A stretch of DNA of 64,000 nucleotides, taken from assembly GCF_010747475.1 (NCBI RefSeq), contig NZ_VSLZ01000003.1, positions 434,001 to 498,000 of the forward strand. Direction: 5' to 3'. The notes beneath the pieces are model-generated. The model made no database searches. It was given only the letters and a program-made list of their open reading frames with translations, and had not been told where the DNA came from. Numbering within the stretch: position 1 is the stretch's first letter; every line of letters starts with the position of its first letter. Positions 35,101-45,241 of this stretch are shown piece after piece. The DNA comes from Halorussus sp. MSC15.2. Lineage in GTDB: Archaea; Halobacteriota; Halobacteria; Halobacteriales; Haladaptataceae. The position numbers and the translations under genes were made by a program.

Positions 35101-38100
35101 ACTTCCTGTCGTCGCCCACCGACTCCGTCTCGGTTCCGGCCAATCGCTCCGGGACGTACGTCGTGGCGAACGACGGCTCGAAGCCCTACGCCACGATTCA
35201 GGACGCGGTTCGAGCCGCGCCCGCTCGCGCGACCGTCGAGGTCCGGCCCGGCACGTATTCGGAGTCGGTCCGACTGAGCAAACCCCTCTCGTTCGTCGCG
35301 CCCGACGGCGCGACCCTGAACGGGTCCACCCGCAACTCCGGCGCTGACGGAATCAGACTGTACAACGACGCCAACGTCACCGTCTCCGGGTTCACCGTCG
35401 AAGGGTGGGACCACGGCATCGACGCCTACAACGTCGATACCCCGTTCGTCGTCGAGAACGTCGTCCTCCGACAGAACCGAGATGGACTCTACGTGGACGA
35501 CAACTACAATCGCTGGGACATCCAACACAGCGAGATTTACAACAACTCCAACGCCGGCGTCCGCGGCGTCTCCTCGCAGGTCGGCGACGCCACCGAGAAC
35601 TACTGGGGCCGGGCCGACGGTCCCACGGGAGCGCAGTGCCGCGGCGACGCGGACTGCGGCTACTTCCGCTCGACGCCGACAGAAACGGTCTCCGTTCCGG
35701 CCAATCGCTCCGGAACGTACGTCGTGGCCAACGACGGGACCCAACCGTACGCCACGATACAGGACGCCATCCGGGCCGCACCCGCTCGCGCGACCGTGGA
35801 AGTTCGACCCGGCACGTACTCCGAGTCGGTCCGACTGAGCAAACCGCTCTCGCTCGTCGCGCCCGACGGCGCGACCCTGAACGGGTCCACCCGCAACTCG
35901 GGTGCAGATGGGATTCGACTCTACAACGACGCGAACGTCACCGTCTCCGGATTCACCGTGGAATCGTGGGACCACGGCATCGACGCCTACAACGTCGATA
36001 GCGAGTTCCTGATAGAGAACGTCGTCCTCCGGCAGAACCGCGACGGTCTCTACGTGAACGACAACTACAATCGCTGGGACATCCAGCACAGCGAGATTTA
36101 CGACAACTCCAACGCCGGCGTCCGCAGCGTCTCCTCGCAGGTCGGCGACGCCACCGAGAACTACTGGGGGCAGTCCGACGGCCCGCTCCGAGCACAGTGC
36201 CGCGGCGACGTGGACTGCGGCTACTTCCTGTCGAGTCCCGACGGGTCGGTCGACGTTCCGCTAGTCCGGTCTCACGTCCTCGTCGTGGCGAACGACGGGT
36301 CGGCACCGTACGCCACGATACAGGACGCGGTCCGTGCCGCGAAGGCGGGCGACACCGTCGAGGTTCGGCCCGGCGTCTACCGGGAACGCGTCAGGATTCA
36401 GAAGGACATCAACCTGACCGCGCCGCGAGGGGCGCAGCTCAACGGTTCGACGCTCAACGACGGAGCAGACGGGATACACCTCTCGAACGGCGGGGGCGCG
36501 TCCATCTCCGGATTCGTCGTCAGGGAGTTCGACGTGGGCGTTCGCGCCTCCAGCACCGACCGAGCGGTGGCCATCGGCAACTCCCACCTCGTGAACAACA
36601 GCGAGGCCCTTCGGGTGCGCTACGCGAACGCCCCGGTGGAGATTCACGACAGTATGGTCGCGAACAACCGCAACTCGGGAATCTACGCCTATCGGTCCCC
36701 GACGGTCGATGCGACCCGGAACTACTGGGGCCAAATCGGCGGGCCGGTCTCCGGCCAGTGCGACTCGGCGGCCGACTGTTCGAATCCCCTCTCCGGCGTT
36801 CCGGAGGTCCGCGGCGACGAGATATCCTACACGTCGCCCAGCGAGTTGGAGTTCAACGTCGGGATGCGAACGCCGGTCGCCAACCGGAGCCTGCGACTCA
36901 GGAGCGCCGGCGTCACGACGACCGGCGTCGAAATCGCGAAGGCCGAGTGGAGCTTCGGCGACGGGGCGACCGCCAGAGGACTCGAAGTCGCCCACGCCTA
37001 CGACTCGCCCGGCGTCTACACCGTCACCCACTCGGTCGTGACCGAGGACGGCCGGGGCTACTCCGTCACCCGACAGATAAAGGTCGGCGAGGAACCCGAG
37101 GAGTTCGACGTCGTCTCGGTCACGCCCCACCTGTCGGGCCACCCCCGGAAAGACGTCGTCGTCATCGAGGGCCTGCCGCTGGACCTGAGCTATCGCGCCA
37201 CGGTCAGCCAACCGTCGAACACCGCAGAAGTCCGGTTCAGACTGAACAACTCGACGTACGTCGATTCGGACGGGAGCGACGGGTACACCTTCCCCGTGAA
37301 CACCAGCAACGTCACGTCCGACGAGACGCTGGTCGCCACCGCAGTCCACACCAACGGCACGACCGCGAGTCGGGCGCTTCGCGTCGGCCACGTCTCGACG
37401 CCGGGGTGGTTCGAGGCGATGACCGTCTCGGTGACGCGCCCGACCCACGGCTACCTGATACTGTCGTCCTCGAAGCCAGCCAGCCTCTCGAACAAGATAC
37501 CGAACAAGTTCCCGTTCAAGGACGAGGTGAAGATGCCGGGCGCGGGCGAGAACCAGCAGACCAGCGCCGCGGTGACCGTCACCATCAAAGTAGACCTGAC
37601 GACGACCGAGGCGGAGGCGTCGGTCGGCGGGGGAGCGTCGTACGACCTCAAGGTCGTCAACGTCACCGGGAACGCCACCGGCAAGGCGTTCGTCGACCTC
37701 GAAGAGGGCAACCTCACGAAGGGCGAACTCGAACTCAAGGCGACCGCGACGGCGGAGTATCCCCCGCCGCCGACGGGCGTCCCGAGTCCGCCGATAGGTC
37801 CGGTTCCGCCGGGAGCGGTGAGCCTCTACCCCATCTTCAGCGCGGAACTGAAGGTGACGACGACCTTCGACGAGAAGGACACCGCGGGGTCGGGCGACAA
37901 CGTCTCGTTCGAGTTCGAGAAGGGCGAGGTCTCACCCAAACTCGGGGCGAAACAGGAACTCGGGAAGAAGTGGAACGAGTTCGCGCTCGTCCTCGGTCTC
38001 GAAGAGGAGATAGTGACGAAAGCCCCGTTACCCGGACTGAGTCCGATAGACGGCACGGTGGCCGGGCAGTTGTACGCCCGCGCGCAGGCCTACATGTTCA

Positions 38101-40940
38101 CGCAGGAGGCCTACTACCCGTCCGGGAAGAAAGAGAAGTTCACCTACGACTTCGAACTGCTACAGGAGGAGACGACCTTGAGCGCCGACGGAACGACCTC
38201 GGACGGCGGTTCGGCCGACGCCACGGAGACGCGGAGTTCCGGCGATACGTCGTGGAGCGTCCGGGAGCGAACCGGCGACCGGCCCCCGAAGCCGACGGTC
38301 ACCGCTGGCGACGGGAGTGAACAGACCCTGACCCACCGGATGGGGTTCGTCGGGAGCAGTTTCAACTCGGCGGGAGCGACGCCCACGAGAATCGCCGAGA
38401 CCGGCGTCGTCACCAACAACACCGTCGCCGACGAGTCGCCCGCCGTCGCTCGAATCGGAGACGCCCACACCGTCGCGTGGGGCCACCAGTCGGCCGAGAA
38501 GTCCGCGCTCAACGGTCGCGACATACGGGTGTCACGGATGGACGACAGTGGGATTACGTCGCCGTCCCCGGTCACCGACGACTCGTGGAGCGACCACGAC
38601 CCCGCGCTCACCGGGTCGGCCCGAAACGGGTCGCTCGTCGCGTTCACTACCTTCGACCGGACGTTCGAGAACGTCAGCGGGCCGTCCGACGTGTACGCCC
38701 ACGGCGAAATCCGAATCGCGACGTCCGACGGGTCCGGGTGGGACGCGCCGCAGTTCGTGACCGACGATGCCGACTTCGACTTCGCGCCCGCTGTCGCCCA
38801 GCGCGGTGACGAGTGGGTCGTCGCGTGGACCGAGGACGCCGACGAGAACCTGACGACGTGGCGCGACCAGTCGGTCCAGTACGCGCGGTACAACGGGACG
38901 CTGGGACCGGTCCAGACCGTCGAGACGGCGCGCGCGCCCGACGTGTCCGCGACCGCCGACGGGTTCCGCGTCGGCTACCTGTCGATGAACGACAGTTCCG
39001 TCGAGGGGTCGGTGACGGTCCGAACCGTGAGCGCTCGGGACGGACTCCCCGAGCAGTCCGAGCGCGCGATTTCCGTCGGTCAGTTCGGCGGCATGGACGT
39101 CAGCGCGACCCACGTCGGCGTCGTCGATACCGGAGCGAACGACACGCACCTGCGAATCGCCAACAGCACAGACGTTCGGTCGGTCGGGCTGAAGTCGAAC
39201 GTATCGACCCCGCAGACGGTCGAACTAACCGAGCGGGACGGCGACCTGCTCGTGGACTTCCGGGCGTACCCCGCCGCGAGCGACGTCGCGGCCGCGTACT
39301 ACAAGCCGCGAATCGGCGGGCGGTGGCTCCCGGCGCGCAAGTACGCCGACGGGTCCCACCGGAACCTCACGTTCTGGCAGGGAGACGCGGCCCCCAGCAG
39401 TGACGGCTTCGTGTCGGTGTTCGCCGGGCAGGACCTCACTTCCGACCAGCAACCCGACGTCTACGCGTTCAAGCACCGGTTCCACCCCGACCTGACGGTG
39501 AACGCGTCGGTCGCCGCCGAGAACGTCAGCGCCGGAACGCAGGTGGACGTCCGGTACGCGGTGCGCAACACCGGCGACGCTCCGGCCGACGCGTCCGACC
39601 TGCTCGTGAAGTCCGGCGACGGACACCTGAAGTCGGTCTCGCTCGGGTCGATACCGGCGGGCGAGACCGCCTCGGGCACGGCGACCGTGACGGTCGATAG
39701 CACCGGGACGCTGTCGGTCGTCGCCGACGCCGGGAGCGCGGTTCCCGAACTCGACGAGCGGAACAACGACGACCGGGCGCTCGCGCTGGACCCCGACCTG
39801 AACGTCACGGGGATGACGGCCGCACGGGCGAACGACACGATAACCGTCTCCGCCACCGTGACCAACCCGTCCGGCGTCCGGGCGACCGACGTGGCGTATC
39901 GGTTGGGCAACGGGCCGGACGTCCAGCGATACGGGACGGTGTCGCTGCTCGAACCGAACGCGACCCGGACGGTCAACGTCTCGCTGCCGGTCGCCGAGAC
40001 CGACCCCGCGTACACGACCCGGTTCGAGGTCACCCCGAACGAGACGGGCGTCGAGGGCGACGCCTCCGACGACGCGGCGTCGCGGTACCTGTTCCGACCC
40101 GACCTCGCGCTCAGCGACGGCCAGATAGGCTACTACCGGACGGACGGCGTCGTCCGCGCGTCGATGCTCGTCTCCAACGAGGGACTGGCGAACGCGACCG
40201 CGGAAATCGAGGTCCGGAACGCGTCCACCGGTAGTCTCGTGGCCTCGCGGAACGTCACCGTCGCGGGCAGCGACTCCTCCCAGACGACGGCGTTCACGGA
40301 GGCGACCGTCGGCCTGCCCGGCGTCTCGTCCGGTTCCGGTGTCGAAATTCTAATCACCGCGCCCGGAGAGACCGCACTCTCGGACAACGTCGTCGTGGAC
40401 GAAGTCGAACTGAACACCACACTCGTCCCGCCGAGCGGGGAAATCAGCGCGAGTCGGTCGTCCGTGACCGTCAACGAGTCCGTCCAGTTCACGATTGCCA
40501 ACGTGACCGACGCCGACGGTCGGGCGGTTCACACGCAGTGGCGGGTCGCGAACACCTCCGCCGCGGACACCGGTTCGCTCGACTGGACCGGCCGGAGTCC
40601 GGGGAACCACACCGTCGAACTCGTGGTGGTGGACGACGACGGCGTCACCACGATAGTCACCCGGACCGTGCTCGTCCGTCCGGAGCGCCCCGACGTGGTC
40701 CTCGGTTCGCAGGCCCCGCGCGACCTCGACCGCGACGGGCGCTTCCGCGACGTTGACGGCGACGGGACGCTCGCCCGGAGCGACGTGCGAACGTTCTTCG
40801 AGTCCTACCGGAACAGTTCGGTTCGGGACAACCAGTTCGCGTTCGACTTCAACCGGGACGACGAGCGCATCGACATCCTCGACGTGCAGGCGCTCCACGC
40901 CGACAACGAGGAGTCGAGCGACGGGTCGGACGAGCAGTAA
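32183..40940 (+). CDS. Giant secreted beta-helix/dockerin protein, frame-broken twice
   Basis: About 2,919 residues when two one-base gaps are restored. Order: Sec signal (VLLIGIVLVSVASASTPTAA), eight repeats of 186-187 residues with the parallel beta-helix/NosD pattern (YATIQDAI, VRPGTY, VAPDGATLNGS, VTVSGFTVEGWD, NYWG-SDGP, CRGDVDCGYFLSSP), a PKD domain (EWSFGDGATARGLEVAHAYD), a long beta-rich region with coiled stretches, a propeller-like set of repeats (PAVARIGDAHTVAWG, PALTGSARNGSLVAF, PAVAQRGDEWVVAW), several CARDB domains, and a C-terminal dockerin. Frame breaks: loss of one C near 34473 and one G near 34956. The 561-bp period is 560 in just those two units, which supports single-base loss. 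Likely extracellular, binding glycans or surfaces and docked through the dockerin to the cohesin protein encoded upstream. Confidence 0.85.
32360..36802 (+). repeat. Eight tandem repeats of about 561 bp
   Basis: The codons for YVVANDGS (or IVVDSDGS in the first) start at 32360, 32921, 33479, 34037, 34597, 35157, 35718 and 36279. Steps are 561, 558, 558, 560, 560, 561 and 561 bp. Units two to seven are nearly identical at DNA level; the first and last are older. The 558-bp units have SADHLGDA where the others have GVSSQ-GDA (one codon fewer). Such homogeneous repeats imply recent unequal recombination or gene conversion, and they are also prone to assembly error. Confidence 0.9.
40722..40913 (+). 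other. Dockerin-type domain at the end of the giant protein
   Basis: The last 65 or so codons hold two EF-hand-like calcium loops: DLDRDGRFRDVDGDGTLARS followed by DVRTFFESYR, and FDFNRDDERIDILDVQALHA. The second loop ends with the DVQAL helix of type I dockerins. In bacterial cellulosomes such domains dock enzymes onto cohesins; here a cohesin-like domain is encoded by the neighbour at 30765. Confidence 0.75.
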
Positions 40941-41025
40941 CCGCCTCGCTTCTCGCGTATCGGTTCGAGAATCGAAGCGCGGGTTCGCGGAGTTTCTCGG
41001 AGGAAGAGACCGTACCAGCGGTCGC

Positions 41026-44000
41026 TCAGTCGTACAACTGTCGCGTGACCGCCCACAGGAGGACGACGAGCGCGACCCAGAGGACGCCACCGGCGGCACC
41101 GACCGCGAGCAGGCCGTCGGTGCCCAGTAGCCCGAATCCGACCCAGACGGCGACGCCCGCCGCCGCGAAGCCGTTGATGGTCCTCCCGCTGACGGGCACG
41201 CCCGCGCTCCGGAACGTGAGGACCGTCCCGTACGCGCCGAGGACCAGCGCGACGCCGTAGAGCGCGAGACCGAGCAGTCCACCGAACGTCGAGAAGACGG
41301 TCGCCGAGGGGAGGAGACCCCCGTCTGCGTCCCCGGTGGCGTTCGGCGTCGCGGTCCCGTTCGCTCCTCCGACGCCGCTCGGCGCGTCGGACGTGCCGCG
41401 GGTCTCGTTCGTCGCCGCGGCCATCTTGCGCGGTCGGACGACGACCGTCGCGGTCGCGGGGTCTGCGTTCTCCACGCCCGCGTCGTCCGTCACGTTCACC
41501 GAGACCGTGTAGTTGCCCGGGGTCTCGAACGAGAGGGTGACGTTCGGCGACGACGAGACGGTGAGGTTCGGCGACGTGACGTTCTCGCGCCGGTCCGCGA
41601 CCGAGAACCGGTAGGACGCGACGCGACCGTCGCGGTCGCCGGACTCCGCGGCGGAGACGCGGACGCGCTCGCCGACCCTCGCGGGGTTCGGCGAGACGCT
41701 GACGTTCGCCGCCGGGCGGTACCGGGGCGAGCGGAGCGCAGCGTCGGCGACCGGGAGGAAGTCCACCCAGCCGCGTCGGGTGACGATGCGGTCGCCGGTT
41801 CCCTCCGGGTGAATCGAGGAGTGTGTGGGACCGTCGGGCGCGCCCCAGTAGTTGCGCTCGGCGACGACAGTCCGGGTCGTGTTGACGAGCAGTCGCGTGG
41901 TCGTGTTCACGTCCACGAGCGTGCTGACGTTCACCATCATACCGTGAGGGTGGCCGTACACGTCGTTCTCTCGGACGACGACCCGCGAACGGCGGTCGGC
42001 GTCCTTGGGGAGCGTGATGCCTGTGGGGAGGTCCTCGGAGAGCGACCGGACCGTGAGCGCCGTGTCGTCGCTCTCCCAGACGTCGCCCGCAGCGCCCGGC
42101 CGGAGGACGACCGTGTAACTATCGCCGACTCTCCCCCGGAGTTCACCCTCGACCTGCGGGTCGTCGAGCAGTACCGCGAGTTTCTCGTCCACGTCACCGG
42201 TCCTGAAAATCGCGCCCGCGTCGCCGCCCTCCACGACGATGCCCGTTCCCGGTCGGTAGCCGGAGAGTTCGACCGGCGCACCGACGCCGTACGTGTTGTG
42301 GGCTATCGTGTTGTGGTGGACGCGCGCGCCCAGCGAACCGGCGATGCGAACTCCGTACGCGTTCGCGGTCACGACGTTGCGGGTCAGGTCGATTCGCCCG
42401 GCGTGGGTCAACTCGTTGGCCACGTTCAGGCCGACGCCCGCGTTGTCGAAGACGCGGTTCGCCGCGACCGTGAGGTTGTGAGCCACGACACTCGTCCGGA
42501 CCGAGAAGCCGTGGCCGCGGTTCTCCGCGAAGCGATTGTCCGCGACTCGACCGTGACGGACCTGCCGTCCGACGAGTTCGAATCCCGTTCCGTCGTTGTT
42601 CGAGACGGTGTTGTTCGCGACTGTCGTGCGGGCGAGGCGTCTCGCTTCGAGTCGGACGCCGCCGTCTCCGTTTCGGGTGACGTCGTTCCCGCGAACGGTG
42701 ACTCTCGTCAGTCGCGTGGACGGGGCCACGACCGAGATACCGTGGCCGTCGTTCCGCGAGAGTTCGTTGTCGGCCAGCGCGAGCGAGACGTGTTGGACGT
42801 AGTAGGCCGCGACGTGTCGGACGCGAACGCCGGTCTCGCTCTCGGTGACGGAGTTGTTCGCCACCCGAACCCCGTCGACGTTCCGATGGCGTGCGAACAG
42901 GGCGATGCCAGCGTCGGCGTCGGTAATTCGGTTTCCGCGAAGCTTCGAGTCGGCGGCGCGCTGTGCGGCGATGCGAACGCCGTCCGCGCCGCGGCCGACC
43001 GAAGCGACGTGGTTCCCGCCGACGGCGACCGACTCGACTCGTCGCCCGCGGAGGCTGACGGCCGACCCGCCGACGTTCGTGACGGAGTTGTTCGCCACAC
43101 GGAAGTCGTGTGCCGCGTCGGCGGCGACGAACACGGCCTGTTCGCCGAGAGAGTCGAAGGTCGAACCGGTTATCGAGAACCGACTCGCGCGACTCGTCTC
43201 GGCGTTCCCGCGGTCGGCGCGCCGGTGCCGGTCGCCGGAGGAACTGAGGTCGAGGGGCAGCGTCGTCTCCGCCGTCTGCTCGACGCCGTTCCGCAGGAGG
43301 CTGACTTCGACGGGGTAGGTTCCGTACGTTCGCGGGTTGACCGCGTCGTCGTAGACAGCGACCACCGTGGCGTCGGCCGGAATCGTGACCGAGCGGTTCA
43401 GTCGTATCTCGTAGGCGTTGCCCGTCCCGTTGCCGAGACCGGCCATCAGCGGTTTGAGCGACCGGTCCACCGTTCCGTTGCCGTTGAGGTCGAGACCGAA
43501 CGTCGAGAACGAATCCGCCTCGACCTCGCGGACCCCGCCGTGACCGCGGTACGCGACCCGGAGAGCGTCCACGGTCGTGTCCGCACCGAGCGTGAACGTC
43601 GCCCGGTGGGTGGCCCGCTTCCCGGTCGCACTCCAGTTCGAGACGACGGCGGCGTCGCTGACCGTTCCCATGCCGGGCGTGACGGCGACGCCGCGCCGAC
43701 CGACGTCGGTGAACGTCGAGCGTTCGACCGACAGCCTCGGCGTGCGCGGGGTGTCCTCGACCAGAATCCCGTTTCGACTCACGTTCCGGACGGTGACGTC
43801 GGCGACCGAGACGCGGCCCGCCGCGCTGCTCACGGTGAGTCCGTTCTCGGCCCTCTCGACGGTCGCGTGGGAGAGCGAGAGGTGCGAGTCCGAGCGCCCC
43901 TCGTACCGAATCGACGCCCACCGAACGCGGTCGGGGGCCTCGGACGCGGTCGTGAACGCGATGGGTTCGGCCCGCGTACCGTCGGCGCTGAGATTCCCTT

Positions 44001-44283
44001 CGACCCGAATCGTGATTGCCTCCGCGAGTTGGACGGTCGTTCCGGGTTCGATGCGGAGCGTCGCCCCCTCCTCGACGGTCACGTCCGCCGCGACTCGGTA
44101 CGGGCCGTCCTCGGCGGACCACGTCGTGTCGTCGGTCACGTCGCGTTCGACGTACGTCACGTCGTCCGTTCCGCCCGCCGAGACGACGCCTGCCGGAGCG
44201 CCGACAGAAGCGAGACCGGCCGCGGTAACTCCGAGACCGAACACGAGGACGACGGCGAGTATCCGAGTCCGAGCGCGGTTCAC
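41026..44283 (-). CDS. Secreted beta-helix protein with PKD domain and multi-helix membrane end
   Basis: A 1,085-residue protein from GTG 44283. Sec signal (ILAVVLVFGLGVTAAGLASV), then NosD-like right-handed parallel beta-helix from about residue 60 to 790, with many N-x-(S/T) sites and NxxVTN/NDVTRNG-type coils, one NYWGAPDGPTH motif, a PKD-like domain (PNPARVGERVRVSAAESGDR ... FETPGNYTVSVNVTDD), and three to four transmembrane helices at the end (ATVFSTFGGLLGLALYGVAL, GFAAAGVAVWVGFGLLG, GGVLWVALVVLLWAV). It thus is membrane-held, unlike the neighbours with PGF-CTERM tails. It converges on the giant gene with 85 bp between them. Role unknown; beta-helices of this kind bind or cut polysaccharide, but no catalytic residues stand out. 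Confidence 0.88.
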   Translation of the reverse strand: MNRARTRILAVVLVFGLGVTAAGLASVGAPAGVVSAGGTDDVTYVERDVTDDTTWSAEDGPYRVAADVTVEEGATLRIEPGTTVQLAEAITIRVEGNLSADGTRAEPIAFTTASEAPDRVRWASIRYEGRSDSHLSLSHATVERAENGLTVSSAAGRVSVADVTVRNVSRNGILVEDTPRTPRLSVERSTFTDVGRRGVAVTPGMGTVSDAAVVSNWSATGKRATHRATFTLGADTTVDALRVAYRGHGGVREVEADSFSTFGLDLNGNGTVDRSLKPLMAGLGNGTGNAYEIRLNRSVTIPADATVVAVYDDAVNPRTYGTYPVEVSLLRNGVEQTAETTLPLDLSSSGDRHRRADRGNAETSRASRFSITGSTFDSLGEQAVFVAADAAHDFRVANNSVTNVGGSAVSLRGRRVESVAVGGNHVASVGRGADGVRIAAQRAADSKLRGNRITDADAGIALFARHRNVDGVRVANNSVTESETGVRVRHVAAYYVQHVSLALADNELSRNDGHGISVVAPSTRLTRVTVRGNDVTRNGDGGVRLEARRLARTTVANNTVSNNDGTGFELVGRQVRHGRVADNRFAENRGHGFSVRTSVVAHNLTVAANRVFDNAGVGLNVANELTHAGRIDLTRNVVTANAYGVRIAGSLGARVHHNTIAHNTYGVGAPVELSGYRPGTGIVVEGGDAGAIFRTGDVDEKLAVLLDDPQVEGELRGRVGDSYTVVLRPGAAGDVWESDDTALTVRSLSEDLPTGITLPKDADRRSRVVVRENDVYGHPHGMMVNVSTLVDVNTTTRLLVNTTRTVVAERNYWGAPDGPTHSSIHPEGTGDRIVTRRGWVDFLPVADAALRSPRYRPAANVSVSPNPARVGERVRVSAAESGDRDGRVASYRFSVADRRENVTSPNLTVSSSPNVTLSFETPGNYTVSVNVTDDAGVENADPATATVVVRPRKMAAATNETRGTSDAPSGVGGANGTATPNATGDADGGLLPSATVFSTFGGLLGLALYGVALVLGAYGTVLTFRSAGVPVSGRTINGFAAAGVAVWVGFGLLGTDGLLAVGAAGGVLWVALVVLLWAVTRQLYD

Positions 44284-44304
44284 AGTGTTGGTTCAAAGAT
44301 ACGA

Positions 44305-44314
44305 GACATAAATC
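44305..44314 (-). promoter_or_regulatory. TATA box of the beta-helix gene at 44283
   Basis: On the minus strand GATTTATGTC at 44314-44305, about 27 nt before the GTG at 44283. Leaderless transcription is likely. Confidence 0.65.
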
Positions 44315-44400
44315 ATGCCCTTCGTGACGTTTCGCCGGGCGCGACGCCGCTCTCGGCGTCGCTGATAGTCACCGCCGCGGAACGGGTCCGGTCGCGGGCG

Positions 44401-44583
44401 TCAGCTAGTGTGTGGCGTTTCGCGCTCGTTCCTATCACCGGATTCCGCAAGGAGCCACAACAGGAGAACCAACGGGAGAACCGGCAGAAGTACGATTGCG
44501 ACCCCCGCCGCGACGATGTACCCGACCGTCCCCATCTGACTGTTGGTCGTCTGTCCCTGCATGCGGGATACTTGTCCGGTCAT
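44401..44583 (-). CDS. Small single-helix membrane protein
   Basis: A 60-residue protein with a polar N-terminus (MTGQVSRMQGQTTNSQMGTV), one hydrophobic helix (VAAGVAIVLLPVLPLVLLLWLLAE) and a charged tail. The LLPxLPLVLLLWLL core is common in small haloarchaeal membrane proteins of unknown role. It ends 34 nt from the MinD-partner gene and reads the same way. Confidence 0.6.
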   Translation of the reverse strand: MTGQVSRMQGQTTNSQMGTVGYIVAAGVAIVLLPVLPLVLLLWLLAESGDRNERETPHTS

Positions 44584-44617
44584 AACATTGGACCTACGTG
44601 TTCGACGGGGAAAGGGG

Positions 44618-45241
44618 TTATTGCAGTTCTCCGTCGAGTCCCCACTCCGCGGCGCGCTCGCGGGCCTCCTCGCGGGCGCGGTCTCGAATCGCGGCTATCT
44701 TCTCCTCGTCGTCCAAGAACGCCTCGACCGCGTCCAACGATTCGTCGGCGTCGTCGCCCGGCCGCTCGTCGCCGCCGTCCCGCCACTCCGGCGGGGCCGC
44801 CTCGCGCGTGCGCTCGGCGAGGTCCGGGTCGCCTGCGAGACGGTCGGCGACCAGTCCGGGCGGGACGCGCAGGTCGGGCGAGTCGTCGGCCGCGAGGGCG
44901 TCGGCCGGGAGCGACCGGAGCGTCACGTCGTACGGTCCCGGCGCGGCGAGGTCGGCCAGCGCCGCCGACCCGCCGCGGTCGGTGCCGGTGTGGTACGCGG
45001 ACCGTGGGACGCCCGACTCGAAGGCGACCACGCCTGCGCCGTCGGCGTCGAGCAACAGCGCGTCCTGCGGTTCGAGGACGGCGTAGCCCGTCAGTTCGCG
45101 GTCGAGTGCGGCGGCGAACGGGACCGACAGGTCCGATTCGACGCGCGAGCGGAGCAGAGTCCCGTCGGCGAGCGACCGCTCGGGAAGAGTCGGCGCGTCT
45201 CGTTCGGGCGGTCCTCGGGCGTCCGAGTCGGGACTGGTCAT
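44618..45241 (-). CDS. Protein coupled to MinD-like ATPase, unknown function
   Basis: A 207-residue cytosolic, acidic protein whose ATG overlaps the MinD stop by 4 nt. It has a beta-rich N-terminal part (DRELTGYAVLEPQDALLLDA and VVAFESGVPRSAYHTGTDRG), a middle GPYDVTLRSLP stretch, and a C-terminal helical end (EEKIAAIRDRAREEARERAA) that looks able to form a coiled coil. No known catalytic motif. Close coupling suggests that it is a partner, target or regulator of the MinD-like protein, as in other haloarchaeal MinD loci. Confidence 0.7.
   Translation of the reverse strand: MTSPDSDARGPPERDAPTLPERSLADGTLLRSRVESDLSVPFAAALDRELTGYAVLEPQDALLLDADGAGVVAFESGVPRSAYHTGTDRGGSAALADLAAPGPYDVTLRSLPADALAADDSPDLRVPPGLVADRLAGDPDLAERTREAAPPEWRDGGDERPGDDADESLDAVEAFLDDEEKIAAIRDRAREEARERAAEWGLDGELQ

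Noticed and set aside
32360-36802. CRISPR array
   Set aside because: The repeats are 561 bp, coding, and have no short repeat/spacer pattern.
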